Shown: positions 8,680 through 16,251 of the stretch, one piece after another
Position numbering within the stretch: the first letter of the stretch is position 1
Layout of the letters: each line of letters opens with the position of its first letter
Assembly (NCBI GenBank): GCA_021324685.1
Contig: JAJPIQ010000044.1
Span: forward strand, 81,066 to 121,795
Length of the DNA: 40,730 nucleotides
Source: Bacteroidota bacterium
GTDB taxonomy: Bacteria > Bacteroidota > Ignavibacteria > Palsa-1295
Direction: 5' to 3'
The notes under the pieces: generated by a model
What the model was told of the DNA's origin: nothing
Database searches by the model: none
The model's input: the letters and a program-made list of their open reading frames with translations, nothing else
Translations under genes and position numbers: made by a program

Positions 8680-10367
8680 TGATCACACGGCGAACGTTCA
8701 TTAAAGGTGCAGCCACAGCCGGAGTGGCTGCAATTGGACTGCCGGAAATGCTGGCTTCCCGTGGGAAGCATTCCGAAGCAAAACCAGCAGATGCCATGCA
8801 GGCCCTTCGTATTCCTCCCATCATTACAGGCGGCGATCTCACCCTGGCCGCTGGGACATTCCAAGTCTATCCGGATGCTCCTACGAATCTCTTCATGGTA
8901 AACGGCCAATTCCCAGCCCCGACGATTAAGCTCAAAAAAGGGGATACCTTCCAGGCGACCGTTCATAATAATTTAACGGAGCATTCCGTGCTGCATTGGC
9001 ATGGCGTTTTTGCTCCGGCGGCGATGGGTGGCCATCCAGCCAGTGTCGTCGATCCGGGGACTTCGTACAGTGTGAATTTCCCGATCGTTCAGCGCGCAAG
9101 TATTAATTTTTATCATGCGCATCCCCACATGATGACGGGCGAACAGGTCTATCGGGGGCTGGCAGGGTTTTTTTTAATCGAAGACGATGTGGAGCAGGGC
9201 CTGGGCCTACCCTCCGGGGATTTCGACGTCCCGCTTCTCATTCAGGATAAACGGGTAGATGCTAACCGTCAGTTTATCTATTCACTCACCAATGCCGATA
9301 TGATGAGCGGCTGGCTCGGAGAGACCATTTTGATCAATGGTACTCCGAATCCTTATCTCGATGTTGCGCCAACACTCTACCGATTTCGCATCGTAAATGG
9401 ATCGAACGCACGCTTCTATACCGTTGCCTTATCGGACAACAGCGCGTTCACGGTCATTGGGAATGATGGGGGTTTCCTGGATGCACCGATTCGGCTGACA
9501 TCGGTTGGACTGGCTCCGGCCGAGCGGCTCGATCTGTTGGTCGATTTTTCTTCGCGTGCGCAGGGCGATACAATGACTCTGGTCTCGCAGCCTTTTACAA
9601 TGAGCGACCCGCCGGGGACCGGAACGGTTCCACAGGGAGCGGCCCTCGATCTTTTGCAATTTCGCGTTAATCGGACCGGTTCTTCCGGAGGTTCGATTCC
9701 AACATCGCTTCCTGCGATCCCAGTGCTCAAGGCGTCCGATGCAAAACGTACGAGGCTTTGGACCTTTTCTGCAATGCATTATATTAACGATCTCTCGTAT
9801 GATCTTGCGCGTGTCGATGCGACCGTTCCGTTTGGAGACCTCGAAGAGTGGACGTTTCAGAGCGTCGGTAATACGCACCCGGTCCACATTCATGGCGCAC
9901 AATTCCAGGTGCTCGACCGAAACGGGAACCTGCCGGAACCGTACGAACGCGGCTGGAAGGACGTCATTCGTCTCGATCCACAGGGCACGGTACACGTGCT
10001 TGTTCCTTTTAATATGTATCCCGGCCTGTTCGTTATCCACTGTCATAAACTCGAACATGCGGATGAGGGCATGATGTCGAATTTCGCAATTGGCGAAAGC
10101 TCAGTGGCGGAATCGACCACCGACGAGGTAGGCATTCAGATTGTGCCAAATCCGGCTTCGGACCATACGTTGATTTCTTTTCCTTCGCTTAAAAGAAAAG
10201 AAATGATAGAAATTCAAGATGAAAAAGGAGCGATCATTTTTTCCAAAGTTCTTCCCCTCGGAACAACCCAAATCACAGTTCAAACCAATGCGTTTGCCGA
10301 TGGCAATTATATGATTATGATAGGAAATCGGATGGCCGCACTTACGATCCTGCGAGCTTCGAAATAG
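8679..10367 (+). CDS. Multicopper oxidase with Tat signal and T9SS C-terminal domain
   Basis: A 562-residue laccase-type oxidase. All copper-binding motifs are present: HWHG at 106-109, HAHPH at 146-150, HPVHIHG at 400-406, and HCHKLEHADEGM at 454-465, with the type 1 copper cysteine C455 and an axial methionine near 465. It should therefore oxidise a phenolic, metal or similar substrate and reduce oxygen to water outside the cytoplasm. The N-terminus TRRTFIKGAATAG is a twin-arginine signal, as expected for export after folding with cofactor. The C-terminus from about 488 (IVPNPASDHTLISF) is a T9SS type A sorting domain. It is translated from an ATG overlapping the Kelch stop codon, suggesting a joint surface role. 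The substrate cannot be told from sequence. Confidence 0.9.
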   Translation: MITRRTFIKGAATAGVAAIGLPEMLASRGKHSEAKPADAMQALRIPPIITGGDLTLAAGTFQVYPDAPTNLFMVNGQFPAPTIKLKKGDTFQATVHNNLTEHSVLHWHGVFAPAAMGGHPASVVDPGTSYSVNFPIVQRASINFYHAHPHMMTGEQVYRGLAGFFLIEDDVEQGLGLPSGDFDVPLLIQDKRVDANRQFIYSLTNADMMSGWLGETILINGTPNPYLDVAPTLYRFRIVNGSNARFYTVALSDNSAFTVIGNDGGFLDAPIRLTSVGLAPAERLDLLVDFSSRAQGDTMTLVSQPFTMSDPPGTGTVPQGAALDLLQFRVNRTGSSGGSIPTSLPAIPVLKASDAKRTRLWTFSAMHYINDLSYDLARVDATVPFGDLEEWTFQSVGNTHPVHIHGAQFQVLDRNGNLPEPYERGWKDVIRLDPQGTVHVLVPFNMYPGLFVIHCHKLEHADEGMMSNFAIGESSVAESTTDEVGIQIVPNPASDHTLISFPSLKRKEMIEIQDEKGAIIFSKVLPLGTTQITVQTNAFADGNYMIMIGNRMAALTILRASK

Positions 10368-10428
10368 CCCTTTCGCGTAAATTTGTTCATTTGGCAACGT
10401 AGGGGCGTCCCTGTCTTGGATTTGTCCG

Positions 10429-10459
10429 GCTCGAAGTGTGGTTTATTTCGAGCGTTTTT
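10429..10459 (+). terminator. Terminator-like hairpin just before the first TIR gene
   Basis: A perfect 7-base stem, GCTCGAA (10429-10435) and TTCGAGC (10447-10453), with an 11-base loop, followed by GTTTTT. It can end transcription of the multicopper oxidase (stop at 10367). The run of T ends only 7 bases before the ATG at 10466, so it leaves little space for a promoter or ribosome site of the TIR gene and could act as an attenuator. Confidence 0.5.
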
Positions 10460-10465
10460 CATCCT

Positions 10466-12178
10466 ATGCCGCACGATATCTTTCTTTCCTACTCTCGAAA
10501 AGACGCCGCCCATGCCGACGATTTGACCGCACGTTTGCGGGACAAAGGATTGGACGTGTGGATTGACCGACAAGGGATCGAAGGCGCCGAACGATGGGCA
10601 ACGGAGATCGTCGAAGGAATTCGCGCCTGTTCGACTTTCATGGTGTTGTTATCTCCGAACAGTATCGAGTCTGAACATGTTTTAAAGGAACTTTCGTTGG
10701 CGTCGGAAAAACGCAAGCGGCTGCTCCCGGTCGATCTTGCGCCAACAGAGTTGCCGTCCTCGTTCGAATATGCGCTCGCGGGTTTGCAGCGCGTGCCGAT
10801 TTCCGATTTCGAAGGAATTCTTCGTGCTCATCAACATGGAGTCGAGCGACAAAAGACCAAGGACGATCGAAAATCGCTCATCATTTTGCCATTTGAAGAT
10901 TTATCGCCGGCCATTGAGGACAATACCTGGTTTGCCGACGGTCTTACCGGCGAACTCATTAGTGCGCTCTCGAAAATTAAGAGCCTTCGCATTCCGGACC
11001 TCAAAACATCGATGGACCTCAAACGCTATCATGGAAGGACGACGGATATCGCTCGAGAACTTAGCGTCCGGTATTTTATTCAAGGGACGGTTCGCAAATT
11101 CGGGCCGCAGATCAAAGTAGGGTTGGAACTTTTGGATATCGAGACCGGCGATTATCTCTGGCAGCATTCATATCGGGGCGAGTTCAAGGATATTTTCGAT
11201 ATTCAGGAGGCTATCGCCAATGAAGTGGCCATTGGGCTTAAGCTTCACTTAACGAAAGAAGAATCGGAACGAGTGGGAGATCGGCGCACTGCGAACGCCG
11301 AGGCATACGAACTTTTTTTACGTGCCGGACAGTATTCGCGGCTTAATACGAAGGAGAATTATGAGTACGCCTTAAAACTCTATCTGGAAGCGATTCAGCT
11401 TGATCCGCAATTTGTCGATGCCCTTGCGTGGGCTGCCAATGCCCATATGGCCCTCTATCGTGCCTATGATCGCAATCGGCTGCGACTGGAGACCGCCGAG
11501 ACCTTAATATTTCGTGCACTGGAATTCGATCCCGATTTCGATGAAGCATTGATTATGTTAAGCCGTCTTCGAATGTATCAGGAACGTCTCGAAGAGGCGG
11601 AACGTCATGCGCTTCAAAGCGTGGAACTCAGTCCCGGCAATCAAAATGCGCATTTTGCGCTCGGTTTTTTTTATTACAATACGGGTCGACCCGAAAAAGC
11701 AATTTCCCCTTATGAAAAAACGATTGCGCTCATGCCAGGTTATCATACGGCGCATTGGAATTTGGTCGCTGCATTCGAACGGATTGGGAATAAAGAAGCC
11801 GCACGAGAAGCTGCGCTACGTGCCATTCCGCTCTTCGAATCACGATTACGGTTGGCCCCGGACGATGAGCATGCCCATGTCTATCTCGCGAACCTTTATT
11901 ACATAGCCGGTCAAATGCAAAACGCTTCGCGCGCGTTGCGCGAACTTAGTGACGCACATGATGGAGATTCGTTGTACAACCTTGGCTGTCTTGCATCCCG
12001 ATTGGGCCAGTTCGACCTTGCGCTGGATTTTCTCGTTAAAGCCCGTGACGCCGGCTTTGTGCGCCTCGAAACATTCCTCCAGGATCCGGATCTCGATCCA
12101 TTACGCACATTGCCGGCGTTCGAGAATCTTATCGAATCGCTGAGATCGTCCCCCCAGCCCAATTCTGCCCATGCCTGA
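10466..12178 (+). CDS. TIR domain / TolB-N-like domain / TPR protein, copy 1
   Basis: A 570-residue soluble protein of three parts. Residues 1-120 are a TIR domain (DIFLSYSRKD, WIDRQGIEG, then VLLSPNSIESEHVLKEL with the Glu at position 75 that is the catalytic position in NAD-cleaving TIRs). Residues 136-270 are the TolB N-terminal-like/FlgO-like domain (COG5616) with LPFEDLSP, WFADGLTGELISAL and LDIETGDYLWQ, often seen fused to signalling domains. From about 280 onward are tetratricopeptide repeats ending in a Sel1/TPR-like tail. There is no signal peptide or membrane segment. The start is the ATG at 10466; an upstream GTG-type start at 10436 would lie in the hairpin loop. It overlaps copy 2 by 8 bases. 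The role is unknown: an NADase or a scaffold, possibly in stress or defence signalling. Confidence 0.88.
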   Translation: MPHDIFLSYSRKDAAHADDLTARLRDKGLDVWIDRQGIEGAERWATEIVEGIRACSTFMVLLSPNSIESEHVLKELSLASEKRKRLLPVDLAPTELPSSFEYALAGLQRVPISDFEGILRAHQHGVERQKTKDDRKSLIILPFEDLSPAIEDNTWFADGLTGELISALSKIKSLRIPDLKTSMDLKRYHGRTTDIARELSVRYFIQGTVRKFGPQIKVGLELLDIETGDYLWQHSYRGEFKDIFDIQEAIANEVAIGLKLHLTKEESERVGDRRTANAEAYELFLRAGQYSRLNTKENYEYALKLYLEAIQLDPQFVDALAWAANAHMALYRAYDRNRLRLETAETLIFRALEFDPDFDEALIMLSRLRMYQERLEEAERHALQSVELSPGNQNAHFALGFFYYNTGRPEKAISPYEKTIALMPGYHTAHWNLVAAFERIGNKEAAREAALRAIPLFESRLRLAPDDEHAHVYLANLYYIAGQMQNASRALRELSDAHDGDSLYNLGCLASRLGQFDLALDFLVKARDAGFVRLETFLQDPDLDPLRTLPAFENLIESLRSSPQPNSAHA

Positions 12179-13895
12179 TATTTTTATCTCCTATTCGCGA
12201 AAAGATTCGGAACCCGCGCTCGTCCTTGCCGAGCGTTTGCGGAGTCAGGGGCTCGATTGTTGGATCGATCAGCGCGGGATCGAAGGTGCGGAGCGATGGG
12301 CAACAGAAATCGTCGAAGGAATTCGAGCGTGTCCGACGTTCCTGGTCCTGCTTTCACCGAATAGCGTCGCTTCCGAGCATGTGCTAAGGGAACTATCGAT
12401 CGCCTCCGAAAAGCGGAAGCGGTTGTTGCCAGTCGATCTTTTGGCAACGGAACTCCCAGCGTCGTTCGAATATGCTCTTGCCGGATTACAACGCGTTGCC
12501 ATCGGCGATTTCGAAGGTATTGTTCGAGCGCATGCCCACGGCGTGGAACATGTCAATATTCGGGACGACCGAAAATCGCTCATGATCCTTCCCTTTGAAG
12601 ATCTGTCTCCGGCGGAGGAAGATAACACGTGGTTTGCAGATGGAATTACCGGAGAACTGATCAGCGCACTTTCTAACATCAAGAGCCTGCGTATTCCGGA
12701 CCGGAAAACGTCCATGGAATTGAAAGGCTTTCGCGGAAGGACCAGTGAAATTGCACGAGAGCTCGATGTCCGCTATTTTATCGAAGGCAATGTCCGAAAA
12801 TTCGGCGAGCAGATCAAGATTAGCCTGGAGCTCTTAGATATCGAGACCGGCGATTATCTCTGGCAGCATTCGTTCCGTGGGGAATTTAAAGATATTTTCG
12901 ACATCCAGGAACAAGTCGCGAACGAAGTGGTCCATGGCCTCAAACTGCACTTAACGCATGAGGAAGAACGCAAAATAAACGATCACGGGACCGAAAATGC
13001 CGAGGCCTATGAGCTCTATGTAAAGGGAAAAGAATATCTGGTTCGCCAGACGAAACAGGGCTTCCTGCTCGGAATCCAATTGTTTACCGAAGCCATCGGC
13101 CTCGACCCGAAGTTCGCCGATGCCTATCGACAAAAAGCGAGTGCACTCACCATTCAATACCGAAATTACGACCGCAATCCTCACCTGCTGAATGAAGCCG
13201 AACGACTCGCCAAAGAGTCGCTTCGCTTAAGGCCGGACCTCTATTCTGCGTATTTCGCTCTCATGTCCATCTATCTTTACCGAGGAAAGCTCGAGGAAGC
13301 GGAATTGATGGCAAAAAAGTTTGTCGAGAAAGATCCCGAAAACTTTTTAAGCCATTTCTCGCTCGGATTTTTCTATGGGGAGATCGGTCAGCATGCCAAA
13401 GCCATTGCGCCGTTCGAAGAGACGGTTCGGCTGCGTCCGGATTATCTGGAATGTATTGTCAATCTGGCGATGGCCTGTGATGAAGCTGGCGAAAAAGCAA
13501 AGTGCGCCGAGTGGGCGGAGTTCGCTCTGCCACAACTGGAACATTACCTGAAACTTCATCCCGACGATGAAGCGAAGCGTGTTGAGTATGTGACGCTGTT
13601 ATTCTGGAGCGGCAGGAAACAGGAAGCGCACCGCCTTCTGATGGAACTGAAGGATGTGGCCCGGGATGGATTTTCGCTGTATATGATCGCTTCTCTCTTT
13701 GGCGATCTGGACGATGGTTCTCGGGCTTTGGAATCGTTCCGCCGTTCGCTCGACGCCGGCCTTCAGGATATTCGTCCTCTGCAGTCGTTTCTCGCGCATC
13801 CGGTTTTCAAGCCGTTTCATGGAACTCCCGAATTCGATAACCTTGTGAAGAGCGTCGAGCATATAGCCAAAACTTCCGGCCAGGAGACTCTGTAA
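12171..13895 (+). CDS. TIR domain / TolB-N-like domain / TPR protein, copy 2
   Basis: A 574-residue paralogue of the preceding protein with the same three-part plan. Its TIR domain begins DIFISYSRKD and retains the candidate catalytic Glu at 74 (SEHVLREL). The TolB-N-like domain follows at about 133-268 and TPRs from about 278. The first 270 residues align with copy 1 almost without gaps and with most positions identical, and a 35-base stretch is identical at DNA level (11135-11169 and 12837-12871). The TPR halves are only loosely similar. Its ATG lies within the end of copy 1 (ATGCCTGA overlap), so the two are translated as a coupled pair and may work as a heteromer. The gene arose by tandem duplication. 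Confidence 0.88.
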   Translation: MPDIFISYSRKDSEPALVLAERLRSQGLDCWIDQRGIEGAERWATEIVEGIRACPTFLVLLSPNSVASEHVLRELSIASEKRKRLLPVDLLATELPASFEYALAGLQRVAIGDFEGIVRAHAHGVEHVNIRDDRKSLMILPFEDLSPAEEDNTWFADGITGELISALSNIKSLRIPDRKTSMELKGFRGRTSEIARELDVRYFIEGNVRKFGEQIKISLELLDIETGDYLWQHSFRGEFKDIFDIQEQVANEVVHGLKLHLTHEEERKINDHGTENAEAYELYVKGKEYLVRQTKQGFLLGIQLFTEAIGLDPKFADAYRQKASALTIQYRNYDRNPHLLNEAERLAKESLRLRPDLYSAYFALMSIYLYRGKLEEAELMAKKFVEKDPENFLSHFSLGFFYGEIGQHAKAIAPFEETVRLRPDYLECIVNLAMACDEAGEKAKCAEWAEFALPQLEHYLKLHPDDEAKRVEYVTLLFWSGRKQEAHRLLMELKDVARDGFSLYMIASLFGDLDDGSRALESFRRSLDAGLQDIRPLQSFLAHPVFKPFHGTPEFDNLVKSVEHIAKTSGQETL

Positions 13896-13961
13896 CGATT
13901 AAGTTGCAACGGTTGAGTATTCCTAACCCGAAAAGGCACGCAGATTGCGCGACTTTGGGGT

Positions 13962-15023
13962 ATGAAGGTCATTGTGATCACCGGTGCCTCAGCCGGAGTC
14001 GGACGCGCCGCCGCGAAAGAATTTGCAAAACTTGGATGTAAGATTGCGCTTCTTGCGCGTGGTCGAGAAGGGCTTAGGGCGGCAAAGCGAGAAGTTGAAG
14101 ATCTCGGCGGTCGCGCGATCGCCGTGCTGTGCGATGTCAGCGATGCCAATGCCATCGAGGTAGCTGCGAATCGGATCGAGAGGGAATTAGGCCCCATCGA
14201 TGTTTGGGTGAACAATGCCATGGCGAGCGTCTATGGACCGGTTTTCAAAATATCGAACGAGGATTTTCATCGAGTGACTGAGGTAACGTACCTCGGAACG
14301 GTATATGGAACGAAAGCGGCGCTCCGGCGCATGCTCCCTCGCAATCGCGGAGCGATTGTCCAAGTCTCGAGCGCGCTCGGATTCCGTTCCATTCCTTTAC
14401 AGGCTGCATATTGTGGCGCGAAGCACGCCATCGAAGGATTTTCAGAATCGTTGCGCACAGAGCTTTTTCATCTCCACAGCAACGTCCATATTACCACCCT
14501 TGCTCTTCCCGGCGTGAATACGCCGCAGTTCGAATGGACGAAAACGTTACTGGGCAAGAAAGGCCGTCCGGTAGGAAAGGTCTACCAGCCGGAAGTTCCG
14601 GCGCGTGCGATCGTCTGGGCCGCGCAGCATAAACGTAAGCGGATCGTCATTGGCTATCCCACGCTCGAATCGCTCATTGGCGAACGCCTCATGAGCAGTC
14701 TTTTCGATCATTATATCGCGGACGTGGCCTGGAATGGAAGCATCGATCGGGAACCGCTACCAAAGGATTACAAGCCTAACCTTTATGAGCCGGCGGACGA
14801 TTTTAGCGACTATGGTACTCATGGGCGTTTCGATAAAGAATCCGCGGGCTACAGTATTCAATTATGGCTAAACCTCCACCGCGGACTTGTGACCGGAGCA
14901 GGAATGCTGCTGATTGCCGGGGCTTATTACATTGCAAAGGTTGCGAACGAAAAAGGCGACAACCGCCGCAGTATCAGTCCGCTCATTGCTGTAAAGCGCG
15001 AGCTTGAACGAGTGTTAAGCTGA
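13962..15023 (+). CDS. SDR-family NAD(P)-dependent oxidoreductase with C-terminal membrane segment
   Basis: A 353-residue classical-type short-chain dehydrogenase. The cofactor loop TGASAGVG is at residues 7-14, NNAM at 84-87, the catalytic serine in QVSSALG near 136-137, and YCGAK (Y150, K154) completes the active site. A C-terminal extension of about 100 residues ends with a hydrophobic segment (about 314-329) that could anchor it to the membrane, as seen in a common SDR subgroup. The substrate is unknown. The stop codon TGA overlaps the ATG of the next gene by one base (TGATG), so it is coupled to the M24 protein. The preceding 66 bases separate it from the TIR pair, and no terminator was recognised there. 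Confidence 0.88.
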   Translation: MKVIVITGASAGVGRAAAKEFAKLGCKIALLARGREGLRAAKREVEDLGGRAIAVLCDVSDANAIEVAANRIERELGPIDVWVNNAMASVYGPVFKISNEDFHRVTEVTYLGTVYGTKAALRRMLPRNRGAIVQVSSALGFRSIPLQAAYCGAKHAIEGFSESLRTELFHLHSNVHITTLALPGVNTPQFEWTKTLLGKKGRPVGKVYQPEVPARAIVWAAQHKRKRIVIGYPTLESLIGERLMSSLFDHYIADVAWNGSIDREPLPKDYKPNLYEPADDFSDYGTHGRFDKESAGYSIQLWLNLHRGLVTGAGMLLIAGAYYIAKVANEKGDNRRSISPLIAVKRELERVLS

Positions 15024-16201
15024 TGGCGAAGCGCGATCCCGAACGGGCCACTCGGCTTACGCGGGCGATCGTAGCAAATGAGCTCGATGCAATTGTCTGC
15101 GTGCATCCGAAAAGCGTCCTGTTGCTTACCGGGTATTGGCCGATCATTGGGAACTCCGTTGCCATAGCCGAGCGCGATGGAACGGTCACGCTTCTGGTCC
15201 CTCAGGACGAAGTAGCGTATATTGGCAAATCGAATGCGGATGAGATCGTACCGTTCGAGGCAAAAAAAAGTCCACTCGAAAATATCAGGCCTGCGCTCGA
15301 AAAAAAACTCGGATCGTTTCCTTTTCGGACGATAGGCATTGAACGTGAGCCCATTTCGGAGGAAGCAACCTATATTGCGACGACTCAATACGGTTGCGGT
15401 CTTGAAGATCTCATCCAAGAGATCGCTCCCCGCAGTTCATTGGCAGAAGCCGATGAACTCCTCAGGGCAGAGCGTGCTATTCTTACGATGGTCGAACTCG
15501 AACGAGTGAGAGCAGCCGTAGCGATTGCACGCGAGGCATTTGAGATCGGCTCCAGACACGTTCAGCCAGGAACAACCGAGTACGAAATCGCCATGCACTT
15601 CGAAATGCCGCTTACAACGCTTGCTGCAAAATATCCCGACATTACACGCGCTCGAGGAATGGTCTCGTGCATGTCCGGCGAGCGATCCGGTACGGCCTAT
15701 GGAGCATTTGCGATGAGTTCTCGACGAAGGCTTAAGAGCGGGGAAGTGGCCCTTATCCACTGTAATTCGCATGCCGATGGATTCTGGACGGATATTACGA
15801 GGACCTATATCGTTGGAACGCCGTCAGAACTATACCAAAGGATGTATGAAGCAACATTCGCTGCAAGCGAAGCTGGGCTCGGTATGATTCGACCTGGCAT
15901 AAAGGCTGGATCCGTTGATGCGGCTGTTCGCAACGTGCTTTCACGTTATGGTTTTGAAAAGGAAATAAAACATGATGCGGGACATCGTGTTGGGTTTACG
16001 GCGATCGACCATAATGCATCCCCCCAATTGAAAAAAGGCTCCAGCGACGTGCTGGAAGCAGGGATGGTCATCAATCTCGAACCGGGAATTTATTTTGAGG
16101 GCATTGCCGGTATGCGCCTTTGCGACATGGTACTCGTAACGAGCGCGGGCGCCGAACTCCTGACGCCGTTCGAACGGAGTGAGGAAGCATTGGTACGGTA
16201 A
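15023..16201 (+). CDS. M24 (Xaa-Pro peptidase/creatinase) family protein with altered metal site
   Basis: A 392-residue pita-bread-fold protein with the creatinase-type N-terminal domain (1-150) and the C-terminal M24 domain (155-390). The family's five metal ligands are Asp, Asp, His, Glu, Glu. Here DITRT supplies D257, HDAGHRVGF supplies H321, and NLEPGIY supplies E353. The first Asp position, 11 residues before D257, is H246, and the last Glu position in MRLCDMV is C367. The site is thus non-canonical, which might mean a different metal, a changed reaction such as creatinase-like chemistry, or loss of activity. It overlaps the SDR gene by one base. It may belong to a known divergent M24 subgroup. 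Confidence 0.85.
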   Translation: MAKRDPERATRLTRAIVANELDAIVCVHPKSVLLLTGYWPIIGNSVAIAERDGTVTLLVPQDEVAYIGKSNADEIVPFEAKKSPLENIRPALEKKLGSFPFRTIGIEREPISEEATYIATTQYGCGLEDLIQEIAPRSSLAEADELLRAERAILTMVELERVRAAVAIAREAFEIGSRHVQPGTTEYEIAMHFEMPLTTLAAKYPDITRARGMVSCMSGERSGTAYGAFAMSSRRRLKSGEVALIHCNSHADGFWTDITRTYIVGTPSELYQRMYEATFAASEAGLGMIRPGIKAGSVDAAVRNVLSRYGFEKEIKHDAGHRVGFTAIDHNASPQLKKGSSDVLEAGMVINLEPGIYFEGIAGMRLCDMVLVTSAGAELLTPFERSEEALVR

Positions 16202-16251
16202 CATTACTCTGCCATGGCCGATTCTCGCCTATTTCGTGTTACAAAAACACC

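Noticed and set aside
10301-10440. Possible att site or insertion sequence bordering the TIR pair
   Set aside because: No terminal inverted repeats, tRNA gene or duplicated target sites were found at either side of the pair.
12269-12715. 148-residue antisense frame across TIR copy 2
   Set aside because: Antisense shadow; a similar antisense frame occurs in copy 1 because the two genes are paralogous in DNA.
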